DNA of 64,000 nt from Cytidiella melzeri (lineage: Eukaryota > Basidiomycota > Agaricomycetes > Polyporales > Irpicaceae), in contig JABYQR010000156.1 of assembly GCA_022592445.1 (NCBI GenBank), forward strand, positions 1 through 64,000, in the 5' to 3' direction. Shown in pieces: positions 15,986 to 30,948 of this stretch (the first letter of the stretch is position 1; every line of letters starts with the position of its first letter). The notes beneath the pieces were generated by a model. That model had not been told where the DNA came from. It saw only the letters and a program-made list of their open reading frames with translations, and did no database searches. A program made the translations under genes and the position numbers.

Positions 15986-18007
15986 CTAGTCCGCGTCGGT
16001 TGGAGCCAAGAGGGAATCATCGAATTCGAGATCTTGCAGGTATACGCAGTGACTTTCTTCAAGGTCAGCAGACATAGGAAAGTCCACTTCATCATCGCTT
16101 TCAGTGTGAAATAGTTCAGCAAAGCAAGGAGGGTGAGCAGCCAAGTTAGGGGTCAGCGTGAGTCCGAGCTGGTTCTGATAGAGAGGTGCGCTTGGGGCCA
16201 GACAATCGTCCTCTTGAACTTGATGGTCTTTCTCGTAGCTATCGTCGAAGCAGTACGTATGATGGTGGAGGAGGAGCTGAGAATACAAAGGTGACGCGAT
16301 GTCTTCGTCCTGTGATAACGACACTCCGATGTACTGCAATTGCATCAGGAGCATACGAGGAGTTGTACGTTCAAAACCTACGCTGTCATCGAGAAAAGAA
16401 TCAGAAGAGCGCTGTTCCCTTGAAGACTCGTCATCCGATCCTGAATGCAGCCAGTCCAAGTCATCATCGCAGTTAGCTTCAGGACCCTCATCGTTAATTT
16501 CGTGCCTCGACACGTCTCCATCTTCGGTATCCCGCAATATATAATCATCGTTTTCTCTATCTTCAGCCCCGTTGATCGCGAGGTCCACAAAGTCCCTATC
16601 TCCCTCGTCTGAGCTATGAGTGTGGGGGTGCGGAGAGCACGGTGGAGAGCAGCTAGATTTATCCATCATAGGCAAGTCATCCCAGCGAAGAACTTGCATG
16701 GGCGTTTTCGACTTTGATGAACGATTAGGTGCCAGGTCTGCGTCCCCGTCTGCATAAATCCGCAATTCCTCCGTGTCTTGACCCAAGAACTGACCTGACG
16801 AAAGGTTTGAAGTCTTGAATTGCGAAGGTCTAATCGAGAGCTTGAGTAGTCGAGCGATGGATGCGGTCAATATTTCTTCGTCTGACATGCCCTCATCTAC
16901 ATTTTCGCGTATCTCTTGGCTTGTTTCGGAGCGGCTGAGATATCCCACGAGTTTTTCATGTGCGCGCGAGGCCGCTGACGCAATGTTTTGTTCTAAGCAC
17001 TACTTCTCTGAGGATAGCCGTCCAATAAAGCAGGTCGTAGCACTCACGGTTATTGTGTCTTGTGACGATTTCCTCAACTTTACCTCTGGAGATCGCTCAA
17101 TGATGCGTAATAGGCTCTTGGATATGACTGGTATATAGTTCATCTCGCTGTCGATTTTCTGGAGCCGTAAATAGCATTAGCATCATAACAAACAAGCGCA
17201 AGCGGTTTACCCTGCGCCATGTCCCAAAAATTAGGGGATATCGCCTGACATACGTGGTGATCAGTCTCGATGAGCATATAGGACACGAGCGATATGCACC
17301 CGCCTAACAAGATGAAGGGTCACAAACTTCTGCAAGGTACGGTTGAGAAGGGTGCAGAACGGCAAATATGATCGCCCCGAGAACATGCTGGAAGCTTTGA
17401 AAGTGGTGATGAGCTAGCTGCGGAAAGTTGAGAGCCTAACGCACCGTCAAAGCTCTCTGTGAATCCAATCGACTTTAATACAAAAGTAATGTCGATGGTA
17501 TTCAGGTAGAGCGAAGAACGTGTTGGGGCTCTAGGACTAAACGGGGATCCGTAGGGCCAGGCAGAGCTAAGCGTGACTGAACAAATAGTATGAGCTAACC
17601 ATGGAGACAGCAGGAGATGGTAGTAGACCTTTCGTTCGTCCGTCCTGGTCATCAACATATAGATCTGAGACCATGCTCAGCCCCAGTTGGTCCCCATTCT
17701 ATGCTGACAATCAATAAAGTACGAGGGCTCGAAGGAGCAGCTACGCACAAGTTTAAGGTATGCCAGTACATGCCGCAAACACGACGAAGTGCGCATACAC
17801 GAGGCTGAAATATGCTGGCTGTCGGCTACCGCGGCGAACGAGAGGACGAGATCAGTCTTGAGGACGACGTCGCTATCCTCTGACGGTCGACCTTTCGATG
17901 GTACTGGTTCGTTTGAGCTGTAGCCTGTCGACAAGACATGGCTGGCGTTGAGAGCAAGACTGAAGCCGTCTCCAGTCTCTTTTGCCTGCGTGTTGAAGAC
18001 AAGCATA
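15986..18007 (-). CDS. Uncharacterised acidic protein, multi-exon
   Basis: I do not recognise this gene. Its large last exon (about 16990-15986) encodes a Ser/Asp/Glu-rich region with GMSDEEILTASIARLLKLSI near the start and clusters of acidic residues before the stop. Smaller exons upstream can be read by splice sites: KIDSEMNYIPVISKSLLRIIE (about 17160) and GCISLVSYMLIETDHHVCQA (about 17290). A hydrophobic stretch, YLNTIDITFVLKSIGF, lies near 17490. A likely first exon starts at 18007 (MLVFNTQAKETGDGFSLALN). The internal exons look folded and helical, while the C-terminus looks disordered and acidic. It is divergent from PKC1, 211 bp away. Exon joins between 17300 and 17800 are unresolved, so the model is approximate. 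Confidence 0.5.
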
Positions 18008-18218
18008 TCAGTTAGTAGATGGAGGAGAACACACAAGCTGTGGGCGCCTGGAGACAGCCGAATGGCGGCACAAGCAAGCGCACACAGATCACCGCCTCTT
18101 GCTCACAAGTCTGTGAAACTCTGCTCAGCATCTCTCTTTCACAGCCGTCCTCATCCTTTTCCGTGCCCTAGTCGACGACCGACACATCCAATACGGTCAC
18201 CGGCAGCAGCCACTCGCA
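18008..18218. promoter_or_regulatory. Divergent promoter region, acidic protein / PKC1
   Basis: These 211 bp separate two divergent start codons and contain pyrimidine-rich tracts near 18150-18180, just before the PKC1 ATG. They are assigned as a shared promoter from position alone. Confidence 0.4.
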
Positions 18219-22246
<4,028 letters not shown>

Positions 22247-22350
22247 GAACAAATGTCAATTTCACGACCCTTCCCTTCACGCTAATCATCATGTTGTCGC
22301 AAAATTTTGTTGTATCGAGTACCTGTCCCCTTGTGATGCAAGAAGTATAT

Positions 22351-22695
22351 CTACTGTGAGAAACTCTGCTGCTTGAGTACATGTCCTCCTGTTCCGGGGA
22401 GGCCGTGAGCTTGGCCCTCTACCCCTTCGTCGTCGTCTCTTTGAGATTTCATCAATTCGTGGAAGCTGTGCCAGAGGGCAGCGATTGTTTCGTATTCGCG
22501 CGTCGCTTCGAGCACTTCTTCGAGCTTCCTGTTCATGTTGTTGCTGCGCGGAAGCAACTTCTCGAAGGCCTACTTGACATGTGAGGATTGGGTTTCTTTC
22601 CGGGAGATTACTGGAAGACCTACCGCCGCGACTTCGACTATTAAGCGATCGCGTTCGCGCTCAAAGTAAGTGTGGTCTTGCGGTATATCTGCCAT
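22351..22695 (-). CDS. dad1: DASH complex subunit Dad1
   Basis: Dad1 is a small subunit of the DASH/Dam1 ring that couples kinetochores to microtubules in fungi. Exon 1 (22695-22624, 24 codons) reads MADIPQDHTYFERERDRLIV; the FERERDRLI motif is typical of Dad1. A 54-nt intron (22570-22623, donor GTAGGT) follows. Exon 2 reads AFEKLLPRSNNMNRKLEEVL, then EYETIAALWHSFHELM, matching the conserved SNxLNRxLEEVLxVGKEFxxVxxLWxxF pattern. The predicted length is about 96 residues, close to the family size. The stop lies about 104 bp from the convergent PKC1 stop. Confidence 0.92.
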
Positions 22696-23283
22696 GTTGC
22701 ATTTGACGAACGAGAGCGATGGTGTGGGTGTGCTTCGTAGCTTGCAAGGTTGATTACTACAAGTTCAAAACTAGTTTCGGGGATGCGCAAACGACTTTGT
22801 GGCGTGCGAATGTCACACGTGACAATCTCGCTTACGCATTGAACATTCACATGCTAGTCGCGTCTTACGCTGCCATGCCAAGTTTTCGACTGTCTGACCA
22901 CTGCCTGCAGGACTTCTATATGATTTGCTCATGCTGCGTTGCAGCTTGACCCGATACTACAATAGTATTACTAGGTCATTGGCCGTCGCTGTAGGCCCAA
23001 AGGGCCCCACAGTTCTACAGCAACAGTGCGTACCAATACTCACCTGCGGTAATTAAGAGGTTAGAGGCTACTGATAGTAGAATGTGCTTGAGTAGAGTGA
23101 AAGTATGCATGATGGATTGGGGTAGCTACAGACATCCTTATATACATATAGATGGAGCTACATACAAACCAATGATGTCATGATGAAATTATATATATGT
23201 AGTATAGTGGTTATTAGTGGCCACAGCTATGCAGAGCATGGTGGCTACAAGTTGCCACACTGTGCCACATCCAGCGGCTAATG
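22696..23283. other. Dad1 promoter and AT-rich sequence up to the first retrotransposon
   Basis: The first part must hold the Dad1 promoter. From about 22990 the sequence becomes AT-rich, with TATATACATATA and ATTATATATATG tracts and a TGATGTCA motif, and resembles a degraded LTR. No gene was recognised. Confidence 0.4.
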
Positions 23284-23288
23284 CCACA

Positions 23289-23459
23289 TGTTTCACTATT
23301 CTGTCTTTGTACTTAGCGCGTGCTTAGCGACGTAGTTACCGTATATAAGACTTACTTTGATCAATGCACAGCTATCACTTTGGATCCCCAACTCTCTCTG
23401 TGACCACCACCTCAGTCTTCTCTCTCAACGCTCTCAACTCCACTGATACCTTGTTAAAA
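23289..23459 (+). repeat. Copia-1 5' LTR, 171 bp
   Basis: It begins TGTTTCACTATTCTG and ends CCTTGTTAAAA. A TATA-like box, TATATAAG, lies at 23342-23349. The ends are not a perfect TG...CA pair, but the flanking CCACA duplication fixes the borders. Confidence 0.93.
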
Positions 23460-23471
23460 GGTTATGAGCCC
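23460..23471 (+). other. Copia-1 primer-binding site, half-tRNA(iMet) type
   Basis: GGTTATGAGCCC is complementary to GGGCTCATAACC, the anticodon stem-loop of initiator tRNA-Met. Drosophila copia and yeast Ty5 (hemiviruses) prime with a half-tRNA cut in this loop. The same 12 bases lie at the same place in Copia-2. Confidence 0.85.
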
Positions 23472-23527
23472 CGCCTAAGCTCATTTTCCTCACCCTACAA
23501 CACTTTTCCAGCTACTCCTCTCTGTTG

Positions 23528-25576
23528 ATGAGCTCTGATCTCGCTGATCAAGCTCAACTTTGTCGTTCCACTAGAGAGCGACACCAAACCAACTTCCTCA
23601 GGGGTACCAGAGCTCAACCCCACCAAAGAACAACTACTCGCAGGACAACTCCCATTTTCACTCCTACTCCCTCTCCTGCTCCTACTACACCTCCTCCCTC
23701 GATGTCTTCCACTACAGTCACAAAAACCGATGCTCTCTCAGCTGGACCATCCAACTCTAATGTCCCTGACATCGAACCCCAACCCAGCAACAACGATAAC
23801 CACTCATCTCGCTCTGAGGATTGCAAAACGATCCCAGGTGCTTGCCATGTCTCTGCTCCCCCAGCTGATCGCCGTCGCACCCCCTTCGACACTCTTCGCG
23901 ATGACGATCGCCGTTGTCACCCTCATGGAGGAGACGATGACAGTGACGACAAGCATATGGATGAGGATGAGAGGCCTAGACAACGGCGCGAGAAGCGTCC
24001 TGCTCGCCGTCCGACGACTCCCCCTCCTCCGGGCAGCTCTCCTGGTGGCTCGCCGCCGCCGCCTCTGCCTAGCTCCATAGGCACTAGGTCGACACGCGAA
24101 GTGTCGCAGCTTCTGTCCGTGCCACCTGGCCGTGACAACGACTTCACTATGTTGCTCAGCGACATCAACAAAGCCTTCTCTGATGTTGGCAAACTTACTG
24201 GGGCAGACACTTGGCCGATGTGGAAATTCCACGTCGAAACTGCCATGTCCACTATACTGGAGTTTCACACACTCCGAGGTGGCCTGACCGTTCTTCAAGA
24301 GGTTACGCGGGCTGTCTTCAACGTCTTGACCGGTCACATCTCTGACTCGGTCATGGCCAACTACCTCAATGAGTACAAGCCCCACGTACTCATGGACAAG
24401 CTGCGTGAACGTTACAATCCGAAGACCACTGTGTCTGACGCAAACGAAATTTACCAGCTGTTCCACCTTTGTCATCCAATCTATGAGATGGACAAGCTGC
24501 TTGACGATGCCACCAACATCCGCAGCAAGCTTATTGCTGCTGGCGTCGACATCCCCGACCACATCTTCTACGCTGCCATCGTCGGGATTATTCCTCCAGC
24601 CTACGCCGCTACACGCCAGAACTACGAGGTTGGTGTGCGTTCTTCCACTCCAGCTGGAGAGAAGTTTTGCTACAGGCCTAACGTGCTCATCGCTGAGCTT
24701 TGTCGCGAGTTCACCAACTGGCGACTCACACACCCCCCAAAGACTTCCGAGTCTAAGGGGCCTACCACTTTCGTTCCTAAGGACAAAGCTCACGCTCCTT
24801 CGGCTTCGCATGCCAAGGGTAAAGCCGCGGTCAAACGCTCGACCAAAACTACCACTACTGCTCACGCGGCCGCAGCTCCCTACTCGTCGAGCAAGCCCTC
24901 CACTTCTGGTCAGGGCAACTGCTTCAACTGTGGTCATCCTGGCCACATGACGCCGACTTGCCCTCTGCCCTGGACTGAAAAGTCCAAAGCTGCGATGAAA
25001 AAGAAGGGCATCACTCGCAAATCTGCTGCCGCCGCCGCTCAAGGCAAGAAGAAAGAGTCCGCTGCTGCCGGCTCTTCCACTGCTACTGGCCTCATGGCCA
25101 ACGTCACCACCACTGCTGACTCGGACGATGAGGTCCTCGAGCACCCTCACCCAAGCGCGTGGGTGAAGTCTCTTTCTAACTCGGACGTAATAATGCACGT
25201 AAGTACTCGTACCATTTCTTCTACTTTACTTCCACTGTTCGCAACTTCGTCGTCTGACAAGTGCGTTCATGTCATTGATACTGGTGCTACTATACACTGT
25301 ACACCATATCGTGACTTACTTTTCAACGTTCACTCTGTACCAACTATTTTACTTACTGTCGCCAACTCAGAGCAAATAAGTCTCAAACTCGCTGGCGACA
25401 TGGCACTTGAGGTTGAACAGGAAAATGGTACGCATAATCAACTTATGCTAAAGAATGTCTACTACAATTCACAACTACCCTTCACGCTTATCAGTGTTTC
25501 AAAATTGGACGCTGACTATCGCTTCACTTTTTTTCAAATACTTGTACTATATATGACTCGAACGCGTCTTGTGTAG
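23528..25576 (+). CDS. gag: Copia-1 gag plus start of pol (protease)
   Basis: The ATG at 23528 starts a polypeptide with a disordered, charged and Pro-rich N-terminus. A conserved Copia Gag core follows (TWPMWKFHVETAM, YLNEYKPHVLMDKLRERYNP), then the zinc knuckle CFNCGHPGHMTPTC (CX2CX4HX4C, about 24921-24962) and a retroviral-type protease with VIDTGATIHCTPYR (about 25273). The frame ends prematurely at 25576 after a shift near 25530, so the protein lacks integrase. A long open frame on the opposite strand (23804-25198) is only a shadow. Confidence 0.85.
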   Translation: MSSDLADQAQLCRSTRERHQTNFLRGTRAQPHQRTTTRRTTPIFTPTPSPAPTTPPPSMSSTTVTKTDALSAGPSNSNVPDIEPQPSNNDNHSSRSEDCKTIPGACHVSAPPADRRRTPFDTLRDDDRRCHPHGGDDDSDDKHMDEDERPRQRREKRPARRPTTPPPPGSSPGGSPPPPLPSSIGTRSTREVSQLLSVPPGRDNDFTMLLSDINKAFSDVGKLTGADTWPMWKFHVETAMSTILEFHTLRGGLTVLQEVTRAVFNVLTGHISDSVMANYLNEYKPHVLMDKLRERYNPKTTVSDANEIYQLFHLCHPIYEMDKLLDDATNIRSKLIAAGVDIPDHIFYAAIVGIIPPAYAATRQNYEVGVRSSTPAGEKFCYRPNVLIAELCREFTNWRLTHPPKTSESKGPTTFVPKDKAHAPSASHAKGKAAVKRSTKTTTTAHAAAAPYSSSKPSTSGQGNCFNCGHPGHMTPTCPLPWTEKSKAAMKKKGITRKSAAAAAQGKKKESAAAGSSTATGLMANVTTTADSDDEVLEHPHPSAWVKSLSNSDVIMHVSTRTISSTLLPLFATSSSDKCVHVIDTGATIHCTPYRDLLFNVHSVPTILLTVANSEQISLKLAGDMALEVEQENGTHNQLMLKNVYYNSQLPFTLISVSKLDADYRFTFFQILVLYMTRTRLV

Positions 25577-28337
25577 CTGTGATACAAAAATACACGATTT
25601 GTATTCACTCAACTCTACTCGCGTGACTTCTTTAGCAAGCGTGCATAAGTCTGGTATAACGATGCTTGAACTTCATAACACATCAGTTATTTCCAGATAA
25701 ATAAACTACTTGAAACGTCCAAACTTATCATTACTACTCATATCACTGACCACACAGAAACTCTGTGCGAGAACTGTATCTTGAATAATATTCATTGTAC
25801 TCCAGTCCCCAAAGCTCGTACTTCGCCGTTGGCTACTTCCTTCGGTGATCACTTTCATATTGACATCTTTGGGCCACTACCCACTGCATCGATTACTGGT
25901 CATTATCTGTACTGGTTGACTATTGTCGACGACTCAACTCGATGGTTAACACTTGTGCCATTGAAAACAAAAGATGATGCCTTCACTCAATGGGTTATCT
26001 TCTCTACTGAGCTTCTTACGCAATACAATATTCGCGTCAAGATCCTTCAATCTGACAATGATGGCGTATTAACTGGTGCAAATATGACAAACTACTTGAA
26101 GTCACAAGGTACTATACCCCGGCTTACTGTGCACAAAACTCCTGCACAAAATGGTGTTGCTGAGCGCACACACCAGACTATTATGAACTTGTTTCGTGTA
26201 AACCTGCATACGGCTGCTTTACCGAACCGGTTATGGTGGTACGCTGCGCTTCATGCGTTTATCTCTATAATCGCACTTCTCGTGCTCCTCTTTAATATAA
26301 AACTCCTTACTTCAAACGCTATGGTACTGAAGCGAACCTTGATGCGCTTCAAAAGTTTGGTCAACCGTGTATTGTATACAACAATACCGAACCAATAAAC
26401 TCGCGCCAAAAGGCAAGCGCGCCGTTTGGATAGGCTTTGCTGAATATTCCAAAGGCCACTACGTTTACTTCGGAACACGCGTAGGCGTCAAACGAAACTT
26501 GCAATTTGTTGACTCTACGGCACAAATTGAAGGGGAAAAGAACCAAATATTGAAAAACCTACTCTTGAAAAACAACTTGAACTTGAGGAGAATCCTCATG
26601 TCGAACCCATGGACATCGACGAGCCTGACCCTTCTGGTCCTAGGCGTACTACTAGAGAGCCTAAGCCTTCGCGCAAAGCTTGAGGCTTAAACTATGATGA
26701 AGTCGATACGAATATTGCCTTCTACTTGACTGAATTCAACGCATACTACGCTGAAGACGTCGGTGATCCAGTTACTTACAAAGACGTACTTAACCACCCA
26801 CTCAAGATCGACTGGCTCAAGTCGATGAAAACCGAGGTTGATACCCTCGAACAACTTGGCACTTGGGAATACTGTACCCGCCACCAAATGCGAACATCAC
26901 TGGTTCGCGCTTTGTCTACAAAACAAAATACGAACATGGCAAAGTCACTAAACTTAAGTCAAGACTTGTCGCGCAAGGATACTCCCAGCGTGATGGCATT
27001 GATTACTACTGAACGACTTATTCGCACCTGTTGCGCGTATGAGTTCATTACGATTTGTACTTACTCTCGCGGCTTCACTACACTTCGAGATCACTCAGCT
27101 CGATATCAAGTCCGCATACTTATACGGTAACATCCACGACGATGAAGACCTTTATCTTCGTCCACCTCCTGGTGACTTACTTCCGAACCTGCCACCTGGC
27201 TGGGTACTTAAACTTCGGAAAACTATCTACGGCCTTAAGCAAGCCGGACGTCGTTGGTACAAAGTACTATGCGACATACTCTTTGCACTTGGACTGAAGC
27301 GTTGTGAATTCGACAATGCAGTCTTCTACCTCTATCGAGGTGATAAACTCATACTTCTACTTGCTGTCCACGTCGACGACATTACTCTTGGCACTATCAC
27401 TACTACTGTTGCCGAAAAATTTGAGATTGCACTCAGACAACATGTCGAACTTACTAACGGTGGAACTATCCACTGGATGCTTGGCATGGAAGTTGCTTAT
27501 GATAAAGCCGCAGGCATTATCAAGCTTGTCAAAGGATTATATCTGAACATACTTAAACGATACAACTTTGACCACGAACATTCACGCCGTACACCAATGG
27601 TACCGAGCACAACTTAGCCCCCGTGCTGTGACCGAACCACGTCAGGACGCTGACGCCATAACACACTACATGTCTCTTGTTGGTGGCTTACGCTACGTCG
27701 CCGACAGTACTCGGCCAGACATTGCTTATTGCACTGGTCAACTAGCACGATACTTATCTGACCCTGCTAAGGAACACTACACTGTAGCTAAACAGTGTTA
27801 CCTTTACCTCAAGGGAACGTGCGACTACTGGCTTGTCCTAGGAAACCAAGCCAACCCTACTTCTACTTCACTCGTAGGTTATGCCACTCTGATGGTATGA
27901 CTACGTACGGCAATAAACCAATAATGGGCTACACTTTCACATACAACGACTCGCTTATCTCTTGGTCAAGTAAGCGCGGTTCACTTGTAACTTTATCGGT
28001 CACCGAAGCCGAACTGTACGCACTCGCTCATGCGTCCACAGAGGCCATCTATTTGAAGAGCCTCATAGATGAAATACTTAACTGCACTATGGACCCTGTC
28101 AAGCTGTACACTGACAGCGCGTCAACTCTTGCAATTGTTTGTTCCCCTGAGGAACAACACTCTCAACGTACTAAACACTTCAACATTTGCAAGAACTTCA
28201 TCAGCAATCGTGTAACTAAAGGGTACATTACTGTGCACCACGTACCTTCTGCCGATCAACAAGCTGATACTCTTACTAAAGCACTACCTCTCAAAAAACT
28301 CAAGCACTTCAATGAACTACTTCATGTTCAGGCTTGA
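25577..28337 (+). pseudogene. pol: Copia-1 pol remnant: integrase, reverse transcriptase, RNase H
   Basis: Pieces of pol appear in different frames. The integrase core (25781-26300) shows DIFGPLP, VDDSTRW, SDNDGVLTG and PAQNGVAERTHQT. A gap with frame changes follows at about 26270-26750. The reverse transcriptase (27039-27617) shows QLDIKSAYLYG, KTIYGLKQAGRRWY and VHVDDITL. The RNase H C-terminus (27901-28337) shows LISWSSKRGSLVTLSVTEAE and YTDSASTLAIV. There is an in-frame TAA near 25699 and at least four frame changes. The final stop (28335-28337) overlaps the purine tract. This is a decayed copy. Confidence 0.85.
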
Positions 28338-28344
28338 AGGGGAG
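28336..28344 (+). other. Copia-1 polypurine tract
   Basis: GAAGGGGAG directly precedes the 3' LTR and overlaps the pol stop codon. It would prime plus-strand DNA synthesis. Confidence 0.8.
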
Positions 28345-28515
28345 TGTTTCACTATTCTGTCTTCGTACTTAGCGCGCGCTTAGCGACGTAGTTACCGTAT
28401 ATAAGACTTACTTTGATCAATGCACAGCTATCGCTTTGGATCCCCAACTCTCTCTGTGACCACCACCTCAGTCTTCTCTCTCAACGCTCTCAACTCCACT
28501 GATACCTTGTTAAAA
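28345..28515 (+). repeat. Copia-1 3' LTR, 171 bp
   Basis: It matches the 5' LTR except for three transitions that I can find (TCTTTG/TCTTCG, GCGTGC/GCGCGC, ATCACT/ATCGCT), about 1.8 percent divergence. The CCACA duplication follows directly. Confidence 0.93.
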
Positions 28516-28520
28516 CCACA

Positions 28521-29044
28521 AAGCTGGCACTTGTCTTGCAAGCTCAACAGTTGCTATCACTGTTCAGAATAATTCAACTAGTTATCTGGGTTAAGACTGA
28601 CTATTGTCAAGAGACTAGTTGTCAAGTCAGAACCCCTTGGTGTAACTACACCCAAGGTTGAATGATGGTCTAGGCTGTGCAGTCGCTGTTAAGCACAATG
28701 GCAGACAGATGATGGATTGATAGAAGGAATATTGATACAAAGTGGATAGACAAGAAGGTAACTAACAACATAATAGTCCGTGTTGAACAGAGGCAATGAG
28801 GGGGAAAGACAAGTTGGATTGTCAAGGCAAGTGTAAGGAAGACAACTAATTATCAGGATAATCAAAGAAATGAAGAAAAATAATAGGGTGTGAAGACTGT
28901 TCATAACAACCTGTCTTAGACTGCAACAGAGATATCTTCCACATGCTCGTGCTAGGCCTCCAAAAGGTAGTTCTCGCTGTGGCCTGGCTACCTTTCCACG
29001 TGTTGAGTGTTGATGAAAATCACGCAATCACACAATAACATAAC
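28521..29044. other. Gene-free sequence between Copia-1 and Copia-2
   Basis: These 524 bp hold no recognisable gene. They are AT-rich and probably belong to an older LTR or repeat that was present before both Copia insertions. The last five bases, ATAAC (29040-29044), are the left target-site duplication of Copia-2. Confidence 0.5.
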
Positions 29045-29134
29045 TAACAACGGATACGTCAAAAGGGCAGGGTTGTGTGCGCTGCTAAGACCTAACAACG
29101 CTGTCAGACCTCTGAGTACCTAAGACACGAGCGT

Positions 29135-30655
29135 GACACGGAGACAAGGCTTGACGTGACAAACAGGGACACAAAGTGGATGACGACGAAGTGGTGGTAG
29201 TAGGCGTGAAGCTCAATACTCTCACCAGCTATAAACCTTATGCAGATGTCTAGCCTAGTAAAGACCAAGTTAGTATTGTTACTACTAGCTATGTAGTACA
29301 AGAGGGGGTTGCTTACCTAGCCCAGTAAAGACCAAGAGGTCGAGATGGGGGGTTAGGAGCGTACATGCAGCATCTTATATAGACTTCAGGGACCTGCGCA
29401 CAGACCATGTTGAGGGCAGGCTTTGCAAGAAGCCGTGTGAACGAAGAAAAAAAGAACTACCTAAAGGAGAACAATAGCTATTGTCTAGACCTTGCCAAGA
29501 ACTCTACTCGTGAGAGAATCTATCTAAAAGGAGACCAACTATTGTATTCCATTCCCACACCTGTGAGAACATCCTTCCATAAAGAGAACAATAAGGAAAG
29601 AACAAAAGGAGTCCATGTGGACGTCATCTATGACATCAATTCCTAGCTATGGGCTGAGTGACATGGATAGTCCAACAGACCGGATTTTTCCAACATTATC
29701 ACAAGTTTACAGCCTTAGGCGCCTATCTAGAGCGCTTATTTTCCGGCTAGGAGTGTTACCAGACCTAACCCTAACCCGGGTCACGTGACATCCTGCCTTA
29801 TTGATCAATAGTCCAGACCCAAACCCTAGACTCAGTCTGGAGCGGTTCCAGATCAACCTAGGCTATTGTTCTATTGTTCTTCTTCCATTGATAGGGATTC
29901 CCCAGGGATTCCCCCAGGTTTTATTGTTCTATTGTTCCATTGTTCTATTGTTATAACTCTATTGTTCTCTGTACCCTGGTCCTTGACAGTTACTCAGGTC
30001 CTTGACAGTTACCCTGGTCCCTTATTGTTCTATTGTTACTCCAGCCCCACAGTTACTCCAGTCCCTAGTGTGGGAACTTGTGCACAGACCACCCAGCCAC
30101 AGTATATATAGTAGCCCTTACCCACCCTAGCTCTGCATCTTGACCTCTCTGTCATTTGCACTGCTAGGTGAGTTACTGCATGTAACTTAGTATCATACCC
30201 TATTAACTCTGTCATTTGCACTGCTAGTATCCGGCCCCAGTGCCTGCTTGCCTGCTCATCATCGACTTTGACCTCGTTGTCGTCGTTGGAGATCCACCCC
30301 CTTCCTCTCTACTTCACTCCCTTTTTAGGGTTATTAGCATAGCAGCAGTCGCTCCGCGACACTGAGCCATGTGCTTGTAGCCATGTGGTCTTACTTAAGC
30401 TAAGTCACATGCCAGTGTGACGTAGTAGCAAGTAATGTGACCGTGTGAAGCGTCTAAGCCACGTGATACGAGCGCTTAATAGACGTGCAAAGGAGTTTGT
30501 GCAGAGAAGGTTGCAACTGAGCTGCAGCCCGGAGTTTTATAGATAAAAACAAGAGGTAAATTGCGAAAATTAAGGGCTAGTCAGGCCATCCATGACAGAG
30601 CGTCAAGCGAGTGAGCCCAAGGTGCGAAGGAAGAGAGCACTATGATAATATAACT
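29135..30655. other. Mosaic of older LTR pieces inside the Copia-2 left LTR
   Basis: The first part (29135-29400) resembles the Gypsy-A LTR in motif order (two TAAAGACCA blocks, ACTAGTACAAG-like and TATATAGAC-like elements) but is diverged. The part around 29700-30240 resembles the Gypsy-B LTR (GGCGCCTAT..GCGCTTATT, a TATATATAG box, a GTGAGT donor near the end). Many ATTGTTCT repeats occur at 29868-30030. No intact ORF is present. Borders between the pieces cannot be fixed by eye. Confidence 0.5.
30147..30227 (+). repeat. 21-bp direct repeat flanking an intron-like 60-bp unit
   Basis: The 21-base unit CTCTGTCATTTGCACTGCTAG occurs at 30147-30167 and 30207-30227. GTGAGT follows the first copy directly, and TATTAAC precedes the second. 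Bases 30168-30227 therefore form a plausible 60-nt intron whose 3' end duplicates the upstream exon end. Confidence 0.6.
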
Positions 30656-30948
30656 GTACCTAAGACACGAGCGTCGAGCAAGTGAGCTAAGTACAGGATC
30701 AGCATATGTACATACTGCAAGTGCAAGAGAGACAAGCTTACCCCAAGGTGCGAAGGAAGAGAGCACAATGGGGGAAAAGAGAGGAATGAGTGAACTCTTA
30801 TAGTACAACGAGAGACGGCTCGATAAGGAAATGATAATCAACAAAGCTGTGTCCGCGGGAATGAAGCTACGCTACCATGTGATTCATATAGAAAAAAAAA
30901 CAATGAAAAGAACAAGGTAACCTTGTCCATGAGCGAGAGCTAGAAATA

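Larger units (their letters stand above)
23289..28515 (+). mobile_element. Copia-1, Ty1/Copia-type LTR retrotransposon with decayed pol
   Basis: This 5227-bp element is bounded by two 171-bp LTRs and flanked by the 5-bp duplication CCACA (23284-23288 and 28516-28520). Domain order is gag, protease, integrase, reverse transcriptase, RNase H, which defines Ty1/Copia. The primer site GGTTATGAGCCC directly follows the left LTR and the purine tract GAAGGGGAG directly precedes the right one. The LTRs differ at three sites that I can see, all transitions. Pol carries several frameshifts and stops, so this copy looks non-autonomous. Confidence 0.95.

Noticed and set aside
23804..25198. A 464-codon open frame on the minus strand inside Copia-1
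   Set aside because: It is antisense to the gag frame, which has clear Gag, zinc-knuckle and protease motifs; the antisense translation has no domain and is Arg/Ser/Gly-rich as expected of a shadow.
23289..28515. Repeat-induced point mutation (RIP) of Copia-1
   Set aside because: Only three LTR transitions were seen, and pol is broken mostly by frame changes rather than dense C-to-T stops.
29764..29778. Telomere-like CCTAACCCTAACCC
   Set aside because: Only about two units occur, inside an LTR mosaic and with no longer array; chance or LTR sequence is more likely.
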